This document shows positions 55,493 through 63,976 of a DNA stretch of 64,000 nt, in pieces. The notes under the pieces are model-generated. The model was not told the DNA's origin. It saw only the letters and a list, made by a program, of their open reading frames with translations, and made no database searches. The translations under genes and the position numbers were made by a program. Every line of letters starts with the position of its first letter. Position 1 is the stretch's first letter. This DNA is from JADLDB01 sp040752975 (lineage in GTDB: Bacteria > Myxococcota > Myxococcia > Myxococcales > Myxococcaceae), in assembly GCA_040752975.1 (NCBI GenBank), contig JBFMHF010000001.1:73750-137749 (forward strand), written 5' to 3'.

Positions 55493-56545
55493 ATGTCGAG
55501 CCCTGAAGCGACCGCCGGCCTGTCGAAGTTCGCGCTCGTCGCGCAGGCCTGGCTGGTGGAGCTGTTCCAGGCGACTCAGGCTTTCGACATTCGCCACTAC
55601 GAGGAGGCAGCACCCGCGGCCGTCTTCATGGGTCTCACCATCCCCGTGCGTGGCCTGGTCGAGCGCGCGCTGGAGAAGATCGAGAGTGTGCTGACCCACT
55701 ACGACGGCGCGTCAGACGCTGCGCCTCCCAGCGACCCGCTCAACTTCGAACTCGCGCTTGACCAGACGCTGCACGCCCACGGCGGCCCGGCCAAGGTGGC
55801 TGATCTGGCCTTCATGGCTCGCGTCGAGCTCCGGCAACGCCACGGCCGTCTCGTCACTCACGCTCCCACCGGCGAAGCCTGGGAGATGGTCTGCGACTGC
55901 GGGAGCGCGCTGCGCCGGGTGCGCAAATCGATGGGCGCCATCGAGTTCGCCCTGTGCGAGCTGGAGTGCGTGCCGCGACGCCTGCGGTACGACTCCGAAC
56001 TCGAGGTGTCTCTGGCGGTGCGCAGGCAGTACCGCAAGCTCTGGAGCTTCACCGCAGGCCAGGGGGAGGTCGGCCCAGTCGGTGCCCGGGCGGCCCTGCG
56101 CGGGGCAGGCACGCTGATCGCCATGCTGGTGGGACGCGACGAGTACTGCCAGCTGCGCGAGGGAGATCGGTTGCAGCTGCGCGCCCTGCAACGACGGATC
56201 CTGGCATGGCTGGGACGTGGAGACGCCGAGCCGCGCGAGGGGTACCGCCTCTGGGAGGACTTCTCTGCCTTCACATCCATGCTGCGGTTGGTGAACTTGA
56301 GGCAGGAACTGCGCGAGCACGACCTCGAGGCGCTGCGGATCGCCCGTAGAGCCTGGGCAGGGGAAGGTGACAGGCAGGGAGCGCTGGCAGTCCTCCAGCG
56401 CCTGGTTGGCCTCGATGACGAACTCGACGGGGCGCTCCTGGAAGTCCCCCCCGCGATCACGCGGATCGGCGCAGCCGTGCACCGGTTGTGGGACCAGCTG
56501 AGCGCTTCGCCGCCCCCGCAGGCCACCAAGGGAGACGCCTTCTAG
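55493..56545 (+). CDS. Unknown helical protein, first gene of the seven-gene operon
   Basis: 350 residues, rich in Leu, Ala, Arg and Glu with long helical stretches. Residues about 130-160 hold four cysteines (CDCGSALRRV...LCELEC), which might bind metal or be redox-active. No membrane segment or signal peptide is seen. No ribosome-binding site of strength precedes the ATG. It is followed after three bases by the DUF4388 gene. No family recognised. Confidence 0.7.
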   Translation: MSSPEATAGLSKFALVAQAWLVELFQATQAFDIRHYEEAAPAAVFMGLTIPVRGLVERALEKIESVLTHYDGASDAAPPSDPLNFELALDQTLHAHGGPAKVADLAFMARVELRQRHGRLVTHAPTGEAWEMVCDCGSALRRVRKSMGAIEFALCELECVPRRLRYDSELEVSLAVRRQYRKLWSFTAGQGEVGPVGARAALRGAGTLIAMLVGRDEYCQLREGDRLQLRALQRRILAWLGRGDAEPREGYRLWEDFSAFTSMLRLVNLRQELREHDLEALRIARRAWAGEGDRQGALAVLQRLVGLDDELDGALLEVPPAITRIGAAVHRLWDQLSASPPPQATKGDAF

Positions 56546-56548
56546 TCC

Positions 56549-57733
56549 ATGAAGCCGACTGCTCCTTCGCAGCAACTCGAGCGCCTGGCACTTTCGGGCG
56601 CGACTGGCGAGTTGATCGCTGCTGCCGATGACCTCGAGGTGCACCTCTACCTCCAGCGCGGCCGAATCGCCTGGGGTACCACATCAACGGATCGCTTCCT
56701 CTTTCGCCGGTTGCTCGTTTCGCGCTGCGGAATCGACGAGCGCGCGCTGCGTGAGGTGGTGCAGGAGGGCCTGCGTACCCGGCGCCCGCTTGGCGAAACG
56801 CTGGTCTCCTGGGGCCTGGCCACCGCCGAACAGGTGTCCGACGCGCTCAAAGCGCAGGTGGCCGCCACGGTTCTGGCCCTACGAAGGTGTCCAACCTCCA
56901 CACAGACGCTTTTCCTCCCACGAGGCCCCAGCTTCTCGGAGTACGACGTGAAGCTGACGTTCGACCTGGCGGACTTTGGCCCGACGGAGCAGCCGCTCTC
57001 GCCTTCGCCCTGGTCCCTGCTCGAGCACCTGCGGGCCTCGGTGGCCGACTGCACGTGGGGGGCGGTGCTGTCGTCGTCGGGAGCGCCCCTCGCGCTGTGG
57101 GGGAAGATGCCGGCAGAAGCAGGCGTGGTTGCCCGGCGCCTCGGCGCCGACGCTGATTTGATCGTACTCCGCGCCTCGACCGGTGCCCTGGTGGCGGGTA
57201 CGGTGGGCGACGAGCGGGTCGTGATGTTGGGACTACCAGCTGAGGCTGGGGTGACCACAGCCTTTCATGTGGTGGAGGTCCTGGTCGACCGGCTGGTGCC
57301 GTCCACCCCTGCTTGTGCGCGCGGGGCCTTCGAGCACTTCGGGGATCTGGAAGGGGAGCTTCAAGGCGTCGAGCAGATTCTCGAGCGCGCGGTGTGCCCG
57401 GTCGGGGCGGTGGTGCTGGAGGGCACGGGCATTGGCGCGCTCGCGCGCGAGCCCTTGAGCCCGGCTGAGCTTGGAGAGGTCGCGGCGATACGCCAGTCGG
57501 TGTTGGCAGCGGACGTCTTCCGGGTGCATGAGGCGACCCAGCAGTGGCCCCCGGCCTTCCAGGTGGCGCTGGTGGGGGACAACCGTTGGTGGTGGTTCGG
57601 CACCGAGTTGCCGTCTTCGCGCGGCCGATCGGTGTGGTTGGCCCTGCCGCGTGCCACGAGCCAGTCGATCGGTTGGGCGCTGCTCTCGACGTTGGCGCGG
57701 CAGCTGCTTCCCGGAGAGCGACGCGATGACTGA
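56549..57733 (+). CDS. DUF4388-like protein with roadblock-like regions
   Basis: 394 residues. The start matches the DUF4388 (PATAN) pattern found in myxobacterial signalling proteins (LERLALSGATGELIA...LYLQRGRIAWG). A helical segment with RRPLGETLVSWGLATAEQVSDALKAQ follows, like the N-terminal regions of type II secretion ATPases. Two later parts (about 165-275 and 290-385, for example WGAVLSSSGAPLALWGKM and VGAVVLEGTGIGAL) resemble roadblock/LC7 folds. It overlaps the next gene by eight bases. Confidence 0.65.
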   Translation: MKPTAPSQQLERLALSGATGELIAAADDLEVHLYLQRGRIAWGTTSTDRFLFRRLLVSRCGIDERALREVVQEGLRTRRPLGETLVSWGLATAEQVSDALKAQVAATVLALRRCPTSTQTLFLPRGPSFSEYDVKLTFDLADFGPTEQPLSPSPWSLLEHLRASVADCTWGAVLSSSGAPLALWGKMPAEAGVVARRLGADADLIVLRASTGALVAGTVGDERVVMLGLPAEAGVTTAFHVVEVLVDRLVPSTPACARGAFEHFGDLEGELQGVEQILERAVCPVGAVVLEGTGIGALAREPLSPAELGEVAAIRQSVLAADVFRVHEATQQWPPAFQVALVGDNRWWWFGTELPSSRGRSVWLALPRATSQSIGWALLSTLARQLLPGERRDD

Positions 57734-59099
57734 GGCGCCGGCGTTGATCCTCGAGTCCTTCGGGGTCGCCTTTCGTGATCGCGTCGTTCTTGCCGACGTC
57801 ACCGCCCAGGTGCCCGCGCGGGGCGTCACGGTGTTGATGGGCCCGGCGGGCGGAGGGAAGTCAACGCTGCTGCGGACACTGGTAGGGCTCAACGCCTCGC
57901 AGCCCGAGCTGCGGACCTGGGGCAGCGCGCGCTACCAGGGGCAGCCGATCGCCCCGGCCAACCGGCCGGCCCTCGTCCAGCAGGACGCGCGCTACTTTGC
58001 TTCGACGGTTCGGGAGAACCTGGTGTCGTCCTTCCCGGATCGGGGGCGGCTGCTCCGTGCCAGGCAGAACGCGCGCATCGACGAGTTGCTTGCGGCGGCC
58101 GGCGCGTCGGACCTGAGCGATCACCTCGACGACGAGGCACTCAGCCTGCCGCTCTCGCTCCGCAGGACGCTGGCCGTGCTCTGTGCCATGGCCACCGGAG
58201 CCGGGCTGGTATGCCTGGACGAAACCACTGCGAGCCTCGAGCCCGACGCAGCCGAGCGAGTGATGGGGCTGATGCGCTGGTACGCGAGGGATCGTGCGGT
58301 GCTGTTCGTCACCCACAACCAACTCCACGCGCGCGGAGCGGCGGATCACGCATTGCTTCTCGCTGGGGGACGGATCCAGGAAGCTGCGCCAGCCCAGGCC
58401 TTCTTCACCTGTCCCACCTCGGCGATCACCCGGCGTTTTCTCGAGAACGGCAGTGTCTGTCTGCCGGCTCCCGACGCGGACCCCGCCGCGCTGGCCGAGG
58501 GCATTGCTCCGCCGCCCCCATTGCCCGCCGCGGCGCGGACGTACGTCTCGGCGACGTTGGGCCCCCGCTCCTTTCGTTGGCTTCGCCCGGGCCGCCTGGG
58601 CGGCCTGCCGCGCCCGGGAATCGTCGCTTCTCTGGAGGAGGATCTCGAGGGGCTGCGACGGCTCGGCGTGACGTTGCTGGTGACGCTCGAAGAGACGGCC
58701 ACCGTCCCTCGTGAGGCGCTGGAGGCCCAGGGGATCGCGAGCATGCACTTCCCAATCCCCGACATGGCGGCGCCGAGCAGCGTGGCAGCAGCGGCGCTGT
58801 GTGGTCGCCTGGAGGCCATGGCCGCGTCTGGCGCGGTGGTGGCCTTCCATTGCCGCGCCGGCTTGGGACGCACCGGGACGATGCTGGCGTGCCAGTTGAT
58901 CTGGGAGGGCGCCACGCCGGTGGCCGCACTCGACACGGTGCGGACGGTGAACCCCAAGTGGGTCCAGTCCGATGCACAGGTGCAGTTCCTCGAGACCTTC
59001 GCTGACTACGTCCGGTGGATCAACGGGCCGAACACCGGTCGTCCCCCGCATGCCGGCCCGGAGCAGGACTCTCTCGAAAGGACGAAGGATGTCGCTTGA
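57726..59099 (+). CDS. ABC-type ATPase fused to a dual-specificity phosphatase
   Basis: 457 residues with two different enzymes in one chain. Residues 1-235 form an ABC ATPase: Walker A GPAGGGKST (39-47), Q-loop near 85, Walker B LVCLDE (161-166), H-loop His197. The signature is degenerate (LSLPL at 139-143 where LSGGQ is expected). Residues about 275-435 form a dual-specificity phosphatase with HFPIPDM (341-347, general acid D346) and the active site H375-C376-x5-R382. There is no membrane domain. The ATG at 57726 overlaps the previous stop by eight bases. I know no established function for this fusion. Confidence 0.85.
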   Translation: MTEAPALILESFGVAFRDRVVLADVTAQVPARGVTVLMGPAGGGKSTLLRTLVGLNASQPELRTWGSARYQGQPIAPANRPALVQQDARYFASTVRENLVSSFPDRGRLLRARQNARIDELLAAAGASDLSDHLDDEALSLPLSLRRTLAVLCAMATGAGLVCLDETTASLEPDAAERVMGLMRWYARDRAVLFVTHNQLHARGAADHALLLAGGRIQEAAPAQAFFTCPTSAITRRFLENGSVCLPAPDADPAALAEGIAPPPPLPAAARTYVSATLGPRSFRWLRPGRLGGLPRPGIVASLEEDLEGLRRLGVTLLVTLEETATVPREALEAQGIASMHFPIPDMAAPSSVAAAALCGRLEAMAASGAVVAFHCRAGLGRTGTMLACQLIWEGATPVAALDTVRTVNPKWVQSDAQVQFLETFADYVRWINGPNTGRPPHAGPEQDSLERTKDVA

Positions 59100-59493
59100 T
59101 ACCGTGTTGTCGAAGGTCCAACAGGAAGTGCCTGAGTGCGTTGCCGTCGGCTACGTCGACATGTCGACCGGAATGCTCCTGGCGGTGCGCACGCTCGACA
59201 GCCACCCGCAGGAGGTGCTGGATCTGGTTGCAGCGGCGACCACCGACCTCTTCCAGGGAAGGAGCGTGACGGCCATCGAGCGGCTCTTCCGGAAGTCGCG
59301 GGGACAGGCCGAAGACGGGCGCCACTACTTCAACGAAATCGTCGTATTCAGCGAAAACCTGCTCCACGTCTTCATGCGTTCGAAGAAGCACCACAACCAG
59401 GCCCTGTGCTTCGTGACCCGGGCGTCGGCCAACATCGGGATGGTGTTGTCGAAGAGTCGCCTCGCGCTGGGAGAGGTCGAGGCAAAGATCTGA
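59089..59493 (+). CDS. Roadblock-like small protein
   Basis: 134 residues with the layout of a profilin-like roadblock/LC7 domain (VPECVAVGYVDMSTGMLLAVR, then EIVVFSENLLHVFMRSKK and IGMVLSKSRLALGEVE). Such domains bind small GTPases or regulate them; here the neighbouring ATPase is the ABC-phosphatase, not a GTPase. It overlaps the fusion gene by 11 bases. Confidence 0.65.
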   Translation: MSLDTVLSKVQQEVPECVAVGYVDMSTGMLLAVRTLDSHPQEVLDLVAAATTDLFQGRSVTAIERLFRKSRGQAEDGRHYFNEIVVFSENLLHVFMRSKKHHNQALCFVTRASANIGMVLSKSRLALGEVEAKI

Positions 59494-59562
59494 GCGAGTC
59501 GTCTTCTGGCCGGTGGGCGCAGACTCGACCCACCGGCCTTGCTCTGGTTCCAGAGGGGCGTC

Positions 59563-60168
59563 ATGGATTCGACGACGGACGACGACTTCACCACCAGGGG
59601 ACGTAAAGGTCCGCTGGCCCCGAACCCCGCCCTCTGGGCGGCGCTGGAGGGTGGGAGGAAACTGCGGGTCATCCTCGAGGACTTCTACACCCGCGTATTT
59701 GCCGACCCGGTGCTCGCGCCCTTCTTCCATGGGGTGACGAAGGAGCGGGTGATCGACAAGCAATACAGTTTTCTGGCGGAGATCTTCACCGGCGTCCGGC
59801 ACTACTTCGGTGATCGTCCGCGGAACGCCCACCACTGGATGGTGATCTCCGACGAACTGTTCGACTACCGCGAGCGGCTGATCGAGCGCTGCATGCGAGA
59901 TCACGGACTGAGTGACGCGAACGTGGCTGCCTGGCTGGCGGTGCACGAGGTGTTCCGCAAGCAGATCGTCAAGGACCGACCGATCCCTCGCCGCATGGCC
60001 GGAGTGGAGATGCCACTTGGCGGCTGGGATCGCGTGGAGCTTTCGGTGGGCTGCTTGTGCGACGGCTGCCAGCAGGTCCTCGAGGTCGGGCAGGTCGCCA
60101 CCTGTCACCGGCGCACGGGGCAGGCGTACTGCGACGCGTGCGCCCGGGCAAAGCAAGGAACGGGATGA
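59563..60168 (+). CDS. Truncated haemoglobin with C-terminal zinc ribbon
   Basis: 201 residues. The globin part (about 22-140) has the B-helix FY pair at 41-42, ILEDFYTRVFADPVLAPFF, and proximal His90 in the AH-HWMVISDELFDY segment. A C-terminal ribbon (about 163-194) has C164, C166, C169, C181, C190 and C193, a metal-binding-like cluster not found in ordinary truncated globins. The ATG at 59563 is preferred over an upstream start at 59539 because it gives the shorter, more family-like N-terminus. It probably binds O2, NO or another haem ligand. Confidence 0.8.
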   Translation: MDSTTDDDFTTRGRKGPLAPNPALWAALEGGRKLRVILEDFYTRVFADPVLAPFFHGVTKERVIDKQYSFLAEIFTGVRHYFGDRPRNAHHWMVISDELFDYRERLIERCMRDHGLSDANVAAWLAVHEVFRKQIVKDRPIPRRMAGVEMPLGGWDRVELSVGCLCDGCQQVLEVGQVATCHRRTGQAYCDACARAKQGTG

Positions 60169-60386
60169 GCACGAAGATCACACTGCGGCCGCGAGGGCCA
60201 CTGATGGTGGAGGGCGACTTCACCATCGTGGGGGAGCAGGGCGAGGTGGTGCGCCGTTGCGAGTCAGGCCGGGTGGCGCTGTGCCGGTGTGGGGCCACTC
60301 GGGCGCAGCCCTTCTGTGACTCGAGCCACCACCGGGTGGATTTTGGTGCGGCCGTGCCGGCAAGGACCGACGGAGAGGAGCGCTGA
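60165..60386 (+). CDS. CDGSH-type iron-sulfur protein
   Basis: 73 residues. The [2Fe-2S] binding pattern C-x-C-x8-C-x3-H is met by C40, C42, C51 and H55 (CRCGATRAQPFCDSSH), a CDSSH variant of the CDGSH motif. Clusters of this type are often redox- or pH-sensitive and can be passed to other proteins. The start overlaps the haemoglobin gene by four bases and the stop overlaps the next gene (TGATG). Confidence 0.85.
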   Translation: MSTKITLRPRGPLMVEGDFTIVGEQGEVVRRCESGRVALCRCGATRAQPFCDSSHHRVDFGAAVPARTDGEER

Positions 60387-61015
60387 TGTTCCAGGGAGTG
60401 AGCCATCTCGAGGTGCCTGTGACGAGTCTCGAGCGAGCCGTCAGCCTCTTCGTGAAGGTGATGGATTTCCGCGTACGGGCCGAAGGGGAAGGTTGGTGCG
60501 ACGTCGACGTGAACAGCCTGCTCATCCGCTTCCTCGAGGTGCGCCGCGTGGAGTGCCGGGCGTCGCTGAGGATCCAGGTCTCGGACGTGGAGGGTGCGTG
60601 GAAGGCGCTGGTGACCGCCGGCGCTCGGCAAGTGTACGAGCCGCACCGCACGCCGCAGCTCGAGCTGGTGGGAACGGTCGCGGATCCTGATGGGCACACG
60701 CTGTCGGTGTGGCGGTCACTGACGGAAGACGAGTATGGCTTCTTTCCAGATCTGCCCAAGGAGCGGTCCTGGGACAGCGACGCTGAGGCGCTCCTCAAGT
60801 CGCTCCTGACGGCCGTCCCGTCGCTGTTTCGGGGACTGGCTCGGCGCAAGGTGGTTCGCGAGGCGGAGTCGCTGGCCGGGGCCCGCGTCGGGCGTGAAGA
60901 CGTGATCCGCGGCTACATCCGAGCGAGCGCGCGCGTGACTCGGTATCGCGTCCGGGCACCGCTCCGGGAGCACGGCATCGACCCCGACCGCTACCAGGAC
61001 GACTTCGAGGCTTAG
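60386..61015 (+). CDS. VOC-domain protein with PCP_red-like C-terminus
   Basis: 209 residues. The first 115 are a glyoxalase/VOC half (FQGVSHLEVPVTSLERAVSLF...VADPDGHTLSVWRSL). From about 130 to 195 a segment (SDAEALLKSLLTAVPSLFRGLARRKVVREAESLAG) resembles the PCP_red domain, so far known as a C-terminal piece of light-independent protochlorophyllide reductases and of other redox proteins. Joining of the two is unusual. Last gene of the operon; 13 bases separate it from the convergent cytochrome gene. Confidence 0.7.
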   Translation: MFQGVSHLEVPVTSLERAVSLFVKVMDFRVRAEGEGWCDVDVNSLLIRFLEVRRVECRASLRIQVSDVEGAWKALVTAGARQVYEPHRTPQLELVGTVADPDGHTLSVWRSLTEDEYGFFPDLPKERSWDSDAEALLKSLLTAVPSLFRGLARRKVVREAESLAGARVGREDVIRGYIRASARVTRYRVRAPLREHGIDPDRYQDDFEA

Positions 61016-61028
61016 CCGACGGCCCGCT

Positions 61029-62276
61029 TCAGGGGCGCGTCACCACCACCGGCGGCAGCGCCACCGGCTTCGCCTCGGGCCCCGAGTACTCGATGGCCTT
61101 GAGCATCGGCGGGGCAGCCAGGAAGAAGCGCAAGGCCAGCTCGGCCTTCACCGCCTTCGCCGGCACCTCCACCACCACCTCACGCACCTCGCCCGGCTTC
61201 AGGCGCGAGTCGCGCACCTCCCTCGTCGCGAAGGGGGCGAGGGCCGGCTTCCCTTCGGCGTCGACGTAGGCGCGGTTCAGCACCGCGTCGGGGTGCTCCT
61301 TCATCGGCTCGGTGGTCACGTTCCGGTAGAGCTCCTTCCCCTTCGCGTCGAAGGCCCGCAGGTCCAGCACCGCCATGCGCGCGGGGAAGCCGGTGGGGAA
61401 GGAGTGGCCACTGGTGTTCTCCAGCCGCGCCACCAGCTTCGCGCCGTCGAAGCGGCCGGACAGCTTCACCGCCTCGGCCAGCAGCCCCACCTCGCCCAGC
61501 CGCTGCGCCTGGTGGGGCCCGAGGAAGCGGTGGCTCCGGTGCGTCGGGCGCGAGGAGACCGGACCGGACGGCGTCTCCACCACCGGCATGTGGCACTCGG
61601 CGCACGCGCGGTTGTCCTGGATCGAGGCGTGCTCGACGCCCGTCGAGCAGGTGGCCAGGCCCGCCGGGTTCTTCTCCTCGGCGTGGCAGGCGAGGCACAG
61701 AGACTTTCCGTCCACCAGCGCAGGCAGCGCGGGCCCATTGCCATGGAGCGGCGAGGTGCCGTCGGGGATGTCGTGAGGGCCGCGGAAGACGTTGACGGGC
61801 CCCTTCACGAGCGCGCCGGTGCCCTTGCGTTCGTCACCCAGGTGCACGCCGTCGAGCTGGTGGCAGGTCGCGCAGGAGACGCCCGACTGCGCGGCCTTCG
61901 AGTCGTGATCCTGTCCGTCGCGCGGGTTGTGGCAGACGGCGCACTTCCCGGGGATCTGCGGGCCCTGCTTCGTGGTGCGCAGCGTGCGCATGGCCGCGTA
62001 GAGCGGGTCCTTCGCGTGGTGCGAGCGGCTGTGGAGGGACTCCTGCCATTCGGCGACCACCGCGGTGTGACAAGGCGCGCAGGTGGCTGGATCGTCCGCG
62101 TCGAGGGCGATGCCGGCGTCGGCCAGCGCCAGGGCCACCTCGTTCACCTTCACCGCGGGCCTGGGCAAGGCGGTCGCCGTGGCCGGCGCAGGAGGGGCGG
62201 CTGGCGGGGTCGAGGCCCGCTCGGTGGCGCAGCCGAGGATCAACACCAGGGTGGACGTGAGGGCTGGCAGTCGCAT
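61029..62276 (-). CDS. Pentahaem cytochrome c lipoprotein
   Basis: 415 residues. A lipoprotein signal (LVLILGC16) and five CxxCH haem motifs starting at C66, C112, C135, C194 and C225 are seen. Spacing of the motifs and the later VEHASIQDNRACAECHMPV segment resemble the cytochrome c554/NrfA-related multihaem family. The C-terminal 160 residues form a beta-rich region (LKLSGRFDGAKLVARLENTSGHSFPTGFPAR) not tied to haem. Probably a surface or periplasmic electron carrier. A longer frame upstream was cut at the ATG at 62276, which gives the signal peptide. Confidence 0.85.
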   Translation of the reverse strand: MRLPALTSTLVLILGCATERASTPPAAPPAPATATALPRPAVKVNEVALALADAGIALDADDPATCAPCHTAVVAEWQESLHSRSHHAKDPLYAAMRTLRTTKQGPQIPGKCAVCHNPRDGQDHDSKAAQSGVSCATCHQLDGVHLGDERKGTGALVKGPVNVFRGPHDIPDGTSPLHGNGPALPALVDGKSLCLACHAEEKNPAGLATCSTGVEHASIQDNRACAECHMPVVETPSGPVSSRPTHRSHRFLGPHQAQRLGEVGLLAEAVKLSGRFDGAKLVARLENTSGHSFPTGFPARMAVLDLRAFDAKGKELYRNVTTEPMKEHPDAVLNRAYVDAEGKPALAPFATREVRDSRLKPGEVREVVVEVPAKAVKAELALRFFLAAPPMLKAIEYSGPEAKPVALPPVVVTRP

Positions 62277-62361
62277 GGCAGGTGAGAGTGAAGGCCTCGC
62301 CTCGACGGTTCGCAAGGAGGATGGACACGCTGGCGTTGGAGGGCGAGGCTCCGCTCCCTCC

Positions 62362-63183
62362 ATGGAGTTCCTGCCGCGGACCTTCCAGCTGACGAGAGGG
62401 GTGGGGCCCTGGCGCGAGCGCGATCTCTGGGCGCGAGGGCTGGCTACCTGGGGAGACTTCGAGCGCGCGGCCCGGGCGGACGTGGTGATGTCGAAGCGGC
62501 TGGACGCGGAGCTGCTGGAGGCGGTGCCGAAGGCGAGGGCGGCCCTGGAGGCGAAGGATCTTCTGACGCTCTCGAAGCTGGTGCCGGCGCGGGAACACTG
62601 GCGGCTCTACGGCCACTTCGCGGAGCGCGCGGCCTTCTTCGACATCGAGGCGGACGGCGACAACGTGCCCACGGTGGTGGGGGTGATGGACGGGCAGGGC
62701 GTGGCGACCTTCCGCCGGGGCCACTCGATGAGGCAGCTCCCGGAGCGGCTGGCGGCGAGCCCGATCTGGGTCACCTTCAACGGGTCGGCGTTCGACGTGC
62801 CGGTGCTGCGTCAGGCCTTCGATGGGCGCTTCCCGGAGCCGTGGGTGCACGTGGACCTGCGCTTCTTGATCCGCCACGCGAAGCTGAAAGGGGGCCTCAA
62901 AGGCGTGGAGGAGGCGCTCGGGCTGCACCGGCCGCCGCACCTCAAAGGCGTGAAGGGCTTCGATGCGATCCGCCTCTGGCGCGAGTGGAACCAGTCAGGA
63001 GACAAGCAGGCGCTGCGGATCCTCGTGGAGTACAACCTGTACGACGCGATCAACCTGAAGTCCGTCCTCGAGTGGACGGCGTGGCGCGCGGCGGAATTGA
63101 ACGCCTGGGACATCGAGCGGCGGCCGATCTTCGAGCGCGGGGAAGTGCTGTACGACGTGAGCCGCCTGTTGCTGGCGCTGTGA
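62362..63183 (+). CDS. RNase H-like (YprB-type) domain protein
   Basis: 273 residues. FFDIEADGDNVPTVVGVMDG, VTFNGSAFDVPVLRQAF and the YNLYDAINLKSVLEWTAW segment match the RNase H-like superfamily used by YprB and DnaQ-like exonucleases; acidic residues D and E in FDIEADGD and D in SAFDVPVL are in place for metal binding. Start at the ATG 62362; upstream frame extension overlaps the divergent cytochrome gene. Substrate unknown. Confidence 0.8.
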   Translation: MEFLPRTFQLTRGVGPWRERDLWARGLATWGDFERAARADVVMSKRLDAELLEAVPKARAALEAKDLLTLSKLVPAREHWRLYGHFAERAAFFDIEADGDNVPTVVGVMDGQGVATFRRGHSMRQLPERLAASPIWVTFNGSAFDVPVLRQAFDGRFPEPWVHVDLRFLIRHAKLKGGLKGVEEALGLHRPPHLKGVKGFDAIRLWREWNQSGDKQALRILVEYNLYDAINLKSVLEWTAWRAAELNAWDIERRPIFERGEVLYDVSRLLLAL

Positions 63184-63259
63184 CTCACTGTCGGGCACGT
63201 CCGTGCTCGGCCGGGGCGTCGGGCCCGAGGTCCTCGGAATCGAGGATCGCACCAGCGGA

Positions 63260-63817
63260 CTACTTCCGCTTCTTCCCGGGCTTCTTCGCCGGCGTGTCCG
63301 GTTGGATCTCGCCGCGGATCTTGAGGCTCAGCCGCACGTCGTCGTAGTGGCGGCCAGCCTCGTCAGAGATCTCCGGGGCGCGCTCCGCGTCGACCACCAG
63401 GCTGTAGCGCCGCCCGGTCTTGAGCGGCTGGGGGAGTGCAATCCGGTAGACGACGCCCGCGTCGCCAGGCGCAGCGCTGTCATCAGATACCACCACCTGA
63501 TCCGCCCAGTCGAAGAGGCGGACGCGGTAGTCCGAGAGGCGCACCGGCGTGGTGAGGACGAGCACACTCACCGGGTCGATCTCAGCGGCGCCATCCACGA
63601 AGGAGACTGGCTCTTCGCCACCGTCCGAGCCCACCGACACGGCGAACTCCAGCCGCAGCGGCGCCGGCGGCCCGGCGTCCAACACCTGTCCGCCCGCGTC
63701 GGATCTTCCCGCGTCCACTTCGATCGCGGCCGCGTCCGCCACGTCACGGCGCGGCTCCGACGGACACCCAGTGAGCCCCCCCAGAAGCGCCACCCAGATC
63801 CGCCAGTCACTCCGCAT
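63260..63817 (-). CDS. Small lipoprotein, unknown function
   Basis: 185 residues with a lipoprotein signal (VALLGGLTGC) and an Asp/Ala-rich spacer (AAAIEVDAGRSDAGG) typical of this genome. A beta-rich domain follows (LVLTTPVRLSDYRVRLFDWADQVVVS), with a Lys-rich tail. No motif is recognised. It is convergent to the RNase H-like gene and divergent from the truncated gene at the window end. Confidence 0.65.
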   Translation of the reverse strand: MRSDWRIWVALLGGLTGCPSEPRRDVADAAAIEVDAGRSDAGGQVLDAGPPAPLRLEFAVSVGSDGGEEPVSFVDGAAEIDPVSVLVLTTPVRLSDYRVRLFDWADQVVVSDDSAAPGDAGVVYRIALPQPLKTGRRYSLVVDAERAPEISDEAGRHYDDVRLSLKIRGEIQPDTPAKKPGKKRK

Positions 63818-63976
63818 GCGGCCGACCTGATAGCACCGCCACCCCTCTGAGCACCCCACAAGCCAACGTCGGATAATGAGCGTTATGTAAACTCTGCGTA
63901 CCCGTCGCCCGAGGGGTGTTTCTCAGGGAGAATCCCGCGGTCCCTTCCTCCACCCGCTGCCGTCACCCGCTCGCCC

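Noticed and set aside
57726..58470. ABC half read as a normal transporter ATPase
   Set aside because: No permease gene is near, the signature motif is degenerate and the chain continues into a phosphatase.
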